Shown here: positions 56,172-63,246 of the stretch, one piece after another | Layout of the letters: each line of letters begins with the position of its first letter | Numbering within the stretch: the stretch's first letter is position 1 | Source: Luteolibacter ambystomatis | Lineage (GTDB): Bacteria; Verrucomicrobiota; Verrucomicrobiia; Verrucomicrobiales; Akkermansiaceae | Assembly: GCF_018137965.1 (NCBI RefSeq) | Contig: NZ_CP073100.1 | Span: 4,165,754 to 4,229,753 of the forward strand | Direction of reading: 5' to 3' | DNA: 64,000 nt | The notes under the pieces: generated by a model | What the model was told of the DNA's origin: nothing | Seen by the model: only the letters and a program-made list of their open reading frames with translations | Databases searched by the model: none | Program-made: the position numbers and the translations under genes

Positions 56172-56332
56172 TAGCTGAAGTCGTGAGACTTCAGGCGGGG
56201 AGGATTCACGCGATCCCATCATACCCATACCTCTTTCACCTCCGAGCTGATCCAAGGCGGAGATCCAAAGGAGACTGATTCCTTTGGCATTTATGTGAAT
56301 CTTCCCTGCCTGAAGTCTCACGACTCCAGCTA
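56172..56332. repeat. REPIN-like inverted repeat, family 1, copy 1
   Basis: Two 38-bp arms (56172-56209 and 56295-56332) match as inverted repeats at 35 of 38 positions. Each arm contains the hairpin CTGAAGTC-GTGA-GACTTCAG (CTGGAGTC in the second arm) with a GTGA tetraloop and is headed by GTAG (ATAG in the left arm). This is the organisation of a REPIN, two REPs facing each other around a spacer. The core is shared with the element at 60238-60387. It sits between two convergent genes. Confidence 0.75.
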
Positions 56333-56341
56333 CAAGAAAAG

Positions 56342-57235
56342 TCACCCCGTCACGATCTTCACCTCGAACTCGATGAAGTCGTTCACGAGGTGTCCGGCGA
56401 GGCGGTGGAAGAATTTGCCGGAGCCGTAGAGAACGCCCCAGCGGGTGCGGTCGATGGCGAACGACGCCTGCGCGGCGGCCTGGCCCTCGGCGGTGACACC
56501 GGAAGCGGCGGCGAACTCGATCGGGTGCGTCTGCCCCTTCATCGTCAGATCCGCGTGGACGTGGAGATTCGGAGCGCCGGGGCTGCCCGCATCGAGATGG
56601 GTGGCGGAGGTAATGACCAAACGCGCTTCCGGGAAACGCGCGACATCGAAGAAATCGTGGTCGTGCAGATGGCGGATCAGGACGGCGTGGTAGTCGGTGC
56701 CTGCGAGGTCGTTGCAGCCGATGTGCTCCAGATCGATATCGATCTCACCGCCCGTGAGACGACCGTTCACGAAATCCAGCCAGCCGGATTTCACGGGCAC
56801 GTAGCCGTGATGGTGGTTGAGCAGGTTGCGGCCGGTCCAGCCGATGCGCGAGTGCTCCAGATCCACCAGCAGGCGGCCATGCGGAACCGCAGGTGCGGGC
56901 GGCAGCGGCGCACCGCAGGTGTTTGGCAAACCGGCGGCGAGCCAGGCTTCGAGACCGCCTTCCAGCTCCGCGACATCGGTATAACCGGCGCGCTCGAGTT
57001 TCTCCACGGCCATGCCGGCCTCGTGGCTGCTACCAGAAGCCCCGTAGATGCAAACGGGACGGGCCTTGTCCGGAAGCTGGGCAGGGAAGCGTTCGTTGAA
57101 GGAAACCTCGAAGACGGCGTTGTTCAGCGCGCCTGCGATGTGGCAGGCCTCGTAGTCGTCCGCGAGGCGGACATCGAGGACCACGGGCGGATGGGCGGAA
57201 GCGAGTTCCGTGGCCAGGGCGGAGGGAGCGATCAT
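56342..57235 (-). CDS. Rhodanese-YceI fusion protein
   Basis: This 297-residue protein fuses a rhodanese domain (about 8-105, VVLDVRLADDYEACHIAGALN and ELEGGLEAWLAAGLP) to a YceI-like lipid-binding barrel (about 120-295, VDLEHSRIGWTGRNLLNHHHGYVPVKSGWLDF, HLHDHDFFDVARFPEARLVITS and LTMKGQTHPIEF in parts). In the rhodanese loop, where the catalytic cysteine normally follows the Tyr of a VYC motif, the sequence reads VCIYGASGSS, so Cys is replaced by Gly and sulfur transfer is unlikely. There is no signal peptide, so unlike most YceI proteins it is cytoplasmic. Its ATG overlaps the KefC stop (ATGA at 57232-57235), placing it last in the operon. Confidence 0.88.
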   Translation of the reverse strand: MIAPSALATELASAHPPVVLDVRLADDYEACHIAGALNNAVFEVSFNERFPAQLPDKARPVCIYGASGSSHEAGMAVEKLERAGYTDVAELEGGLEAWLAAGLPNTCGAPLPPAPAVPHGRLLVDLEHSRIGWTGRNLLNHHHGYVPVKSGWLDFVNGRLTGGEIDIDLEHIGCNDLAGTDYHAVLIRHLHDHDFFDVARFPEARLVITSATHLDAGSPGAPNLHVHADLTMKGQTHPIEFAAASGVTAEGQAAAQASFAIDRTRWGVLYGSGKFFHRLAGHLVNDFIEFEVKIVTG

Positions 57236-59103
57236 GGCGTTTCTTTGTTAGGATCTGCGAGGGGCGGTGACCAGCCTTCATCTCCGATCCCGTGGCCGGG
57301 TTCCTCGCGCATGACCTTGTCGAGCGTCTTCTGCACCTCGCGGGCGGCGGAGAGGAAGGCGTCATCGTCCTGGTGGCGGTGCTTGGCCATCTTGCGGAGG
57401 AAGACTTCGTCGCGGCGGCGGTAGAGCTTGGCGGCGCGGTAGGCGGTGTAGGCGGGCATGCCCAGCTCGCGGAGGACATCGGTGCCCATCGTGAGCGAGG
57501 AATCGAGGGTGTCACGATAGATGCGCTGCTCGCCCGCATCCAGCAGTTCGTAGGCCTCGGCACGGCTGTAGGCGCGCACGAAGATCTGGAGGTGCGGGAA
57601 GTATTTCCGCGCGGTTTCGATGATGTTCAGCGTGATCGCCGGATCCTTCAGCGTGATCACGAGGATCTTCGCGCGGGCGGCTCCGGCGGTGAGCAGCATG
57701 TCCGGCCGGCCCGCATCGCCGAAGAACACCGGCATGCCGATCGCCCGCAGCGTGTCCACTTGGTCCGGATCGTTGTCGAGCACCGTGCTGTGAACCCCCT
57801 GCGTGCGCAGCAGGCGGCCCACGATGTGGCCGAAGCGGCCGAAGCCGCAGATGATGACCGGCGCGCCCTCGTCATGGAGGTCGCTCTCGCGATCGGACAC
57901 CGGCTTTTTCATGGCACGGGCGGTGAGACGATGGCTGGCGAGAATGAGCAGCGGGGTCGCCGCCATCGAGATCGCCACGCCTGCGGTGAGCGTCTTGGCC
58001 TGGGTTTCATTGAACACCCCGGAGCTGATCGCCAACCCGATGAGGACGAAGGCAAATTCCCCGCCACCCGCGAGCGCCGCGGCGAAGACGAACGAAGACT
58101 CCCGCGGCGAGCGGTGCAGCCGGGCCAGTCCGTAGATCAGCACCGCCTTCACCACGATCAACCCGGCGGCCAGGCCAAGCACCGTACCGGGAAAACGTCC
58201 GATGTGCCCGAAGTCGATGCCCACCCCCACGCCGAGGAAGAACAACCCGAGCAGCAGCCCCTTGAACGGCTCCAGGTCGCTTTCCAATTCGTGGCGGTAC
58301 TCGCTGTTCGCCAGCACCACGCCGGCCACGAAGGTACCGAGGGCGGCGGAGAGGCCGACCTTCGTCATCAGAAGGGCGATGCCGATGATGAGGATCAGCG
58401 ATGCGGCGGTGAAAGCCTCGCGCTGGCGGGTCTTGGCGATGGCCCGGAACAACGGCCGGGTGGCGAGCCGCGCGATGATGACCACCAGCACCACCGCACC
58501 AAGCGTGACCAGGCCCCTGCCCCATGCGGGCCAGCCTTCCATCCAATCATGCGAGGCATGGGCCGCCGCCTCACGGGCACCGCCGGTAGCCAGCAAGGGC
58601 AGCGCGGCGATGATCGGAATCACCGCCAGATCCTGGAACAGCAGCACGGCGAAGGAGTTTTGGCCCGCCTCGGTGCGCAGCAGGTTCTTCTCCGCCAGCG
58701 ATTGCAGCACAATGGCGGTACTGGACATCGCAAGGATCAGCCCCATCGCCAGCGCCGGTTTCCAGTGGCAACCGAAGGCCACCGCCGCAGCGGCCAAGCC
58801 CAGCGAACACAGCACCACCTGCATGCCGCCCAATCCGAAGATCTGTCGCCGCATCCGCCACAGTTCGGTGGGCCGCATTTCGAGGCCGACGAGGAACAGC
58901 ATCACCACCACTCCGAACTCGGCGAAGTGGGTGATCTGCTCGCTCTCCCCTCCGATCAGGCCGAGGCCCCACGGACCAATGGCCGCGCCGATGATGAGAT
59001 ACCCGAGCACGGCGCCAAGGCCAAGCCGCTTGCCCGCCACCACCGCCACCAGCGCGGCGGCGAGGTAAATGAAGGCCTGGAGGAAAACGCTTTCGAATGC
59101 CAC
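57232..59103 (-). CDS. kefC: KefC-like glutathione/NAD-regulated K+/H+ antiporter
   Basis: A GTG at 59103 (VAFESVFLQAFIYLAAALVAVVAGKRLGLG in outline), preceded by GGGGTGGG, gives 623 residues. The frame is open further upstream but runs into the next gene. The CPA2 membrane domain (about 12 helices, to about 375) shows LGYLIIGAAIGPWGLGLI, GVVVMLFLVGLEMRP, AMGLILAMSSTAIVLQSL, NSFAVLLFQDLAVIP and GLLLGLFFLGVGVGIDF. An RCK/TrkA-N NAD-binding domain follows, with VIICGFGRFGHIVGRLL. The Kef system opens on electrophile stress and acidifies the cytoplasm. The KefF-like gene lies 11 bases upstream in the operon. Confidence 0.9.
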   Translation of the reverse strand: MAFESVFLQAFIYLAAALVAVVAGKRLGLGAVLGYLIIGAAIGPWGLGLIGGESEQITHFAEFGVVVMLFLVGLEMRPTELWRMRRQIFGLGGMQVVLCSLGLAAAAVAFGCHWKPALAMGLILAMSSTAIVLQSLAEKNLLRTEAGQNSFAVLLFQDLAVIPIIAALPLLATGGAREAAAHASHDWMEGWPAWGRGLVTLGAVVLVVIIARLATRPLFRAIAKTRQREAFTAASLILIIGIALLMTKVGLSAALGTFVAGVVLANSEYRHELESDLEPFKGLLLGLFFLGVGVGIDFGHIGRFPGTVLGLAAGLIVVKAVLIYGLARLHRSPRESSFVFAAALAGGGEFAFVLIGLAISSGVFNETQAKTLTAGVAISMAATPLLILASHRLTARAMKKPVSDRESDLHDEGAPVIICGFGRFGHIVGRLLRTQGVHSTVLDNDPDQVDTLRAIGMPVFFGDAGRPDMLLTAGAARAKILVITLKDPAITLNIIETARKYFPHLQIFVRAYSRAEAYELLDAGEQRIYRDTLDSSLTMGTDVLRELGMPAYTAYRAAKLYRRRDEVFLRKMAKHRHQDDDAFLSAAREVQKTLDKVMREEPGHGIGDEGWSPPLADPNKETP

Positions 59104-59114
59104 GCGACCCACCC

Positions 59115-59678
59115 CTAACCCGGACCCGGCAACCAGAGCGAGGCCGAACCGTCGCGGATTGCCGTGAGCCATTCCACGTATCGTTCGCCCGCAGCGGTGC
59201 GGTCCGGATCCCCGATGTGATTCGCCGCGTGAACGGTGAAGGCCTCGGCATACGCCATGCCACACAGGCGCGCGGTTTGTTCGAAGGGAGACAGCAGTTC
59301 GCGGACGGAAAAATGGTTCGTGCCTTCACGCTGGTAGGCATCCTCGGGACCGCCCGCGGTGATGGCCTGTGCCATCACCTTGCCCCGCAGCGCATCACCT
59401 TTTTCGCCATAGGCCCAACCGTATTGCAGCACCAGATCGAGCCACTCCTTCACCAGCGCCGGACTGCTGTACCAGAAAAATGGATGCTGGAGGACCACGG
59501 CATCGTGTTCCTCCAGCAGACGCTGCTCCGCGCGGGCATCGATGAGAAAATCCGGATAGGTCTCGTAGAGGTCGTGGACCGTCACGCCTTCCGCAGACCG
59601 GGCGGCTTCCACCAGCACGCGGTTCGTCCGCGAGCGATGGAACGCCGGATGCGCGAATATCACCAGCACCTTGCCCAT
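59115..59678 (-). CDS. kefF: KefF-like NAD(P)H oxidoreductase
   Basis: The ATG at 59678 (MGKVLVIFAHPAFHRSRTN) gives a 187-residue protein. An ATG at 59693 would overlap the VOC gene by 11 bases. It is a flavodoxin-like FMN quinone reductase of the NQO1/KefF/MdaB type, with FAHPAFHRSRTNRVLVEA, VLQHPFFWYSSPALVKEWLDLVL and the YGEKGDALRGKV stretch. In enteric bacteria KefF binds KefC, activates it and reduces electrophilic quinones. The order here (kefF directly before kefC) matches that arrangement. Confidence 0.88.
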   Translation of the reverse strand: MGKVLVIFAHPAFHRSRTNRVLVEAARSAEGVTVHDLYETYPDFLIDARAEQRLLEEHDAVVLQHPFFWYSSPALVKEWLDLVLQYGWAYGEKGDALRGKVMAQAITAGGPEDAYQREGTNHFSVRELLSPFEQTARLCGMAYAEAFTVHAANHIGDPDRTAAGERYVEWLTAIRDGSASLWLPGPG

Positions 59679-59682
59679 CGCT

Positions 59683-60147
59683 TCAGGAGGCATTGCAATC
59701 CCACTCCTTCGCCGCCTTCACGATCTCTTCCTCCGAGACATCGCGGACGTGGGTGGCGAGACTCCAGCGGTAGCCGTGAGGATCGGCGACGCGGGAGGTG
59801 CGGTCACCCCAAAACATATCGGTGGGCTCCTGCAGAGAGGTGGCACCGGCGGCGATGGCCTGCGCGTAAGCAGCATCCGTATCCGGGACGTAGATCATGA
59901 AGGCGCCACCCTGGCCCACCTCCGGAGCCACGCAGCCCCATTCCGGGAACTCGCTGGAGAGCATGATGCGGGAATTCCCGATCGCGATTTCCGCGTGCAT
60001 GATCTTCCCGGTTTTCTCATCCGGCATGCGGAAAATCTCCACCGCACCCAGCGCGGCCTTGTAAAACTCCAGTGCCGCCGGTGCATCGGCGACGGTCAGG
60101 GACGGGGTGACGCTGTGATAGCCTTCGGGGATGTGTGACTCGGACAT
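59683..60147 (-). CDS. VOC superfamily (PhnB-like glyoxalase) protein
   Basis: This 154-residue protein starts at the ATG at 60147 (MSESHIPEGYHSVTPSLTVADAPAALEFYKAALGA in outline). The ATG at 60177 adds ten residues. PhnB-type VOC marks are EIFRMPDEKTGKIMHAEIAIGNSRIMLSSEFP in parts, VPDTDAAYAQAIAAGATSL, and the closing WGDRTSRVADPHGYRWSLATH. It begins a minus-strand operon with KefF, KefC and the rhodanese-YceI fusion. A role in handling a reactive carbonyl or electrophile is a reasonable guess, since Kef systems respond to methylglyoxal. Confidence 0.88.
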   Translation of the reverse strand: MSESHIPEGYHSVTPSLTVADAPAALEFYKAALGAVEIFRMPDEKTGKIMHAEIAIGNSRIMLSSEFPEWGCVAPEVGQGGAFMIYVPDTDAAYAQAIAAGATSLQEPTDMFWGDRTSRVADPHGYRWSLATHVRDVSEEEIVKAAKEWDCNAS

Positions 60148-60237
60148 GGTGGTTTTCGTGGGTTTGAGTTCCGTCACCCTTTCTCACAGCCCCGGGAAAA
60201 CGCCAGCGGCAAAATTGGCACAAGTGATCTCTTCGCG

Positions 60238-60387
60238 TAGCCGGAGTCGTGAGACTTCGGGCGGGGAAGATGATCCCCAAACACTCCGACATCGCAGTTC
60301 GGCCGCGGTTGGAGAAAGTCTGAAAGCAAAGACCGCAGCAGCAACCACGGGCGTTCTCCCAGCCCGAAGTCTCACGACATCGGCTAC
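60238..60387. repeat. REPIN-like inverted repeat, family 1, copy 2
   Basis: Arms of 31 bp (60238-60268 and 60357-60387) both start GTAGCCG and contain GTCGTGAGACTTCGGGC. They face each other across 88 bases. The GTGA-loop hairpin and GTAG head are as in the copy at 56172-56332, and the core sequence is shared with small substitutions. It lies between the VOC gene and the L,D-transpeptidase gene. Confidence 0.75.
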
Positions 60388-60398
60388 AAGAAAGGCTC

Positions 60399-60983
60399 TC
60401 AACCGCCGTACGTGATCGTCACCGGAGTGCCGACGCGGACGCTGTCGAAGAGAATCGGCGCGAAGGGCTTCGGCAGGCGGATGCAGCCGTGCGAGGCGGG
60501 TTCCCCGGGATTCGGAATGATGCCGGCATGCATGCCGATGCCATAGCCGGTGATGCGCATCCAGAATGGCATGGGAGCCGGCACGTAGCGGCAGCCCTTC
60601 GGTACGCGGGTGCGCGGGGTGGCGTCTCCATTCACCGTGTTGCCGAACTCGTCCTCAATCCAGCCGTAGGAGCCGGAGTACTTGTCCTCCAGTTTCTCGG
60701 TGATCGAGTAGCGCCCCGGCGGCGTGCCGTGGCCTTCCTTGCCGGTGGCCACATAGGACCAGCCGATGGGACGGCCGCCGCGGGTGTAGGTCGCCCGCTG
60801 GGTGCTTAAATTGATCTTCACCGCCACCTCGCCCGGGCCGCCATCGTCCTGCCAATCGAAGAGATGCCGGTCCGGATCCGGTGCCAGATGCGGGGCGGAT
60901 ATCGTCGTCAGCGGGCCGATGGTGCAGGAAACCAGACTTGTGGCGATGACCAGAGGGGCCAGTAGAAAGAGCGCGCGGGACAT
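60399..60983 (-). CDS. L,D-transpeptidase lipoprotein (YkuD fold)
   Basis: The ATG at 60983 (MSRALFLLAPLVIATSLVSC) gives a lipoprotein signal with Cys at 20 and a 194-residue protein. The upstream open frame is not coding. The L,D-transpeptidase domain has VKINLSTQRATYTRGGRPI at the start, STG-like YVATGKEGHGTPPGRYSI, and the catalytic ASHGCIRLPK with the His-x(14-17)-[ST]-HGC[IV]R pattern complete in MHAGIIPNPGEPASHGCIR. It crosslinks peptidoglycan 3-3 or attaches proteins to it. It is preceded by the REPIN-like element downstream and the flavodoxin gene upstream. Confidence 0.92.
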   Translation of the reverse strand: MSRALFLLAPLVIATSLVSCTIGPLTTISAPHLAPDPDRHLFDWQDDGGPGEVAVKINLSTQRATYTRGGRPIGWSYVATGKEGHGTPPGRYSITEKLEDKYSGSYGWIEDEFGNTVNGDATPRTRVPKGCRYVPAPMPFWMRITGYGIGMHAGIIPNPGEPASHGCIRLPKPFAPILFDSVRVGTPVTITYGG

Positions 60984-61069
60984 GCGTTCTGAGGGGTGGA
61001 AGGGGCACTCTAACACGGAATGCCCCCGCACCCAACTGGAAAACGATGCCCGCGCGCGCGGAACCCTTG

Positions 61070-61630
61070 TCAGGCCTTGAGTTTCAGGGCCACCGAGGCG
61101 ACCCGCTCTCCCAGCACCCGGCCGGTGGCCTTGTCCAGATCGGACAGTTCGAGCTGTCCGGCCTGGCCCATGGCGCCGCCGAACGAGCCGAGGCGGTTGA
61201 GGCCGGGAGGCTCGATGTTCGGCAGCAACCCGAGCGTCACCCACAGCATGCCGTGCTGGGCGGCGAGGATCTGGAAGTACTGGAGCGTGCCGAGCTTGTC
61301 GCCGCTCGGGGAGTTCGAAACGGTGAATCCGGCGGCCAGCTTGTCCTTCCAACCCTGGCCAAACCAGCGGCTGGCAGTGGCATCGGCGAAGGCCTTGAAC
61401 TGCGCGGCCGGGCCACCCATGTAGGTGGGCGAGCCGAAAATGATCGCGTCCGCGGCATCCAGCGATGCGAGCAGCGCCTCGTTGGTGAAGCGGCCTTCGA
61501 CAATGTCCTTGCCTTCGATGGCGTGGATCTCGGCGTCAATGCCGGCGACGGACTGCGCGCCTGTGAGCACGGCTTCCGCCATCTTGGCGGTATTACCGGT
61601 GCCGGAGAAATAAACGACGGCGGTTTTCAT
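61070..61630 (-). CDS. Flavodoxin-family / WrbA-like protein
   Basis: This 186-residue protein begins MKTAVVYFSGTGNTAKMAEAV, with the flavodoxin FMN-phosphate loop SGTGNT at 9-14. DAIIFGSPTYMGGPAAQFKAFAD near 62-84 is the WrbA-type second flavin loop. It probably is an FMN-dependent NAD(P)H:quinone reductase. A stem-loop separates it from the YceI gene upstream. Pirin, YceI and WrbA-like genes often occur together in oxidative-stress loci of other bacteria, so the grouping with the next two genes may be functional. Confidence 0.88.
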   Translation of the reverse strand: MKTAVVYFSGTGNTAKMAEAVLTGAQSVAGIDAEIHAIEGKDIVEGRFTNEALLASLDAADAIIFGSPTYMGGPAAQFKAFADATASRWFGQGWKDKLAAGFTVSNSPSGDKLGTLQYFQILAAQHGMLWVTLGLLPNIEPPGLNRLGSFGGAMGQAGQLELSDLDKATGRVLGERVASVALKLKA

Positions 61631-61662
61631 AAGAAGTGGGGAGTGGGAAGAGACATCAGGGC

Positions 61663-61700
61663 TGTCAGGTCCCTCCGCAATCCATCGGAGGAACCTGACA
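61663..61700 (-). terminator. Long stem-loop between YceI and flavodoxin genes
   Basis: TGTCAGGT (61663-61670) and CCTCCG pair with CGGAGG and ACCTGACA (61693-61700), with one G-T pair between the two helices and an 8-nt loop. The stem is about 15 bp. No T-run follows, so it may be a terminator without a U-tract or an mRNA-stabilising structure. It lies 9 bases after the YceI stop on the minus strand. Confidence 0.55.
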
Positions 61701-61708
61701 ATCGGGGT

Positions 61709-62356
61709 TCAGGCACCCGGCTTGGCCTCGAGGTCGAGCTTGATCACGACCTGGTCCTTGATGGCGTTGTCCGCCATGCCCGGATAGGTGATGCCGAAGT
61801 CCTGGCGCTTGATGTTGAACTCGGAGGTGATCTTCACCGCCTCACCGTTCTTCGACACCGTGGCGGGGAACGAGATGTTCTTGGTCACGCCGTGAAGCGT
61901 GAAGTTGCCGGAAACGGTGTAGCTGGTGTCCGAGTTCTTCTTCAGCTCGGTGACATCAAAGGTGGACTGCGGGAACTTCGCGACGTCGAAGAAGTCGGGA
62001 GACTTCAAGTGGCCGGTGAGCTTCGCCGAACCTTCTTCGTTTCCGCCATCGGCCCAGGTCGAGCTCATGTCGATGGTGACCTTGTGATCGTTACCGACCG
62101 GCGCGCCGTCCTTCACGGTGAAGTAACCGTTGAAGGTCTTGAAGCCGCCGGGATGGCTGGCGGTGACCTTCGCTCCGATGAAGTCGATCTTCGAATTCGG
62201 CGTGAACGTGTACTTCGTGCCGCCGGCGGCACCGGTGTCGGACTTGGCCACGGCATCCTTCACGTCGGCCTTGGCGGTGTTCTTGGCCGGGTCGTTGCAG
62301 GAAACGAGGCCGAGTGCGAGGAGGGCGGCGGAGCCCAGGAGCATGGTGGTTTTCAT
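61709..62356 (-). CDS. YceI-family lipoprotein
   Basis: The ATG at 62356 (MKTTMLLGSAALLALGLVSC) gives a lipobox LGLVSC and a 215-residue protein. An in-frame ATG at 62413 overlaps the pirin gene. The YceI barrel begins near residue 45: SKIDFIGAKVTASHPGGFKTFNGYF, then KLTGHLKSPDFFDVAKFPQSTFDV, GNFTLHGVTKNISFPATV and the closing DQVVIKLDLEAK. Family members bind isoprenoid or lipid ligands in the periplasm, and this one is membrane-tethered. It is next to the pirin gene and may share its transcript. Confidence 0.92.
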   Translation of the reverse strand: MKTTMLLGSAALLALGLVSCNDPAKNTAKADVKDAVAKSDTGAAGGTKYTFTPNSKIDFIGAKVTASHPGGFKTFNGYFTVKDGAPVGNDHKVTIDMSSTWADGGNEEGSAKLTGHLKSPDFFDVAKFPQSTFDVTELKKNSDTSYTVSGNFTLHGVTKNISFPATVSKNGEAVKITSEFNIKRQDFGITYPGMADNAIKDQVVIKLDLEAKPGA

Positions 62357-62399
62357 ATCAGTGTCTGTTTTGGTTGATCGTTGGTTAGAGAGCACGGTT

Positions 62400-63116
62400 T
62401 CAGCCGATGTCAAAAAGAAGGGCCTCCAAGGGTTCGGTGCCGGCGGCGATGGTGTAGGTGCCGGCGGTTTCCGAAGAGATCGCGTCGCCGCCGTTCAGAT
62501 CGACATCTTCGACCTTCGCGGAACCCCGCGCCACATGCAGCCACAGGCCGCGGCCATCCGGCAGCTCGTGGGTGATGGATTGGCCGGGAGCCAGCTTCAC
62601 CCGGTAGATGTCCGCGTCCTGGTGGATGGTGGCGGAATTGTCACGGCCGTCCGGCGAGATCACGAGGACCTTGGGATCGTTTTCCGTGCCGGGCGCGGGC
62701 TTCCATTCGGTGTAGCCGGGCTCGAGCTGGCGCTCGCGGGGCATGATCCAGATCTGGAGCATGTGGGTCCAGTTCTTGGCCGAGGGATTGAACTCGGAAT
62801 GGAGCACGCCCTTGCCGGCGCTCATGAGCTGGATCTCACCGGGATTGAGCACGCGCTTGTTACCCATGGAATCCTGGTGGGCGAGCTGCCCGTCGAGCAC
62901 GTAGGAGAAGATCTCCATGTCGCGATGCGGGTGGCTCGGGAATCCTCCCTGCGGGGCGATGCGGTCGTCATTGATGACGCGCAGCGAGCGGAAGGCCATG
63001 TGGGCGGGATCGTAGTAGTCCGCGAAGGAGAAGGTGTGGTAGCTGTCGAGCCAGCCGTGGTCGGCATGGCCTCGTTCTTCACTGCGGCGGACGGTCAGCG
63101 TCGGGTTCGTTTTCAT
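62400..63116 (-). CDS. Pirin-family protein (YhhW-like quercetinase)
   Basis: This 238-residue bicupin is of the pirin family. N-terminal cupin marks are RRSEERGHADHGWLDSYHTFSFADYYDP, the metal-binding GGFPSHPHRDMEIFSYVLDGQLAHQDSMG and RVLNPGEIQLMSAGKGVLHSEFN, all quoted in outline. The two His of HPHRDME, a later His (HQD) and Glu form the metal site, so quercetin 2,3-dioxygenase activity as in YhhW is plausible. It starts the minus-strand group with YceI and the WrbA-like protein. Confidence 0.93.
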   Translation of the reverse strand: MKTNPTLTVRRSEERGHADHGWLDSYHTFSFADYYDPAHMAFRSLRVINDDRIAPQGGFPSHPHRDMEIFSYVLDGQLAHQDSMGNKRVLNPGEIQLMSAGKGVLHSEFNPSAKNWTHMLQIWIMPRERQLEPGYTEWKPAPGTENDPKVLVISPDGRDNSATIHQDADIYRVKLAPGQSITHELPDGRGLWLHVARGSAKVEDVDLNGGDAISSETAGTYTIAAGTEPLEALLFDIG

Positions 63117-63246
63117 GGGTTCATCATGCCAGAAATCCGGATTCTGGATAATGCCCGCTCGTCAGGCTGAGCATATGGTTGAGGCATGGGTTCCCTCGTC
63201 GTGATTTGTCTGGCCACCCCTGAACCACACCGGCAGCGTCCGCTCC
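63117..63246. other. Divergent intergenic region, pirin / right-end gene
   Basis: These 130 bases contain the likely promoters of the pirin gene (minus) and the partial membrane-protein gene (plus). Nothing further could be recognised. Confidence 0.35.

Noticed and set aside
57292..59118. Plus-strand open frame opposite the KefC-like antiporter
   Set aside because: Translation is His/Arg/Glu-rich without domain character, while the minus strand has all CPA2 and TrkA-N motifs.
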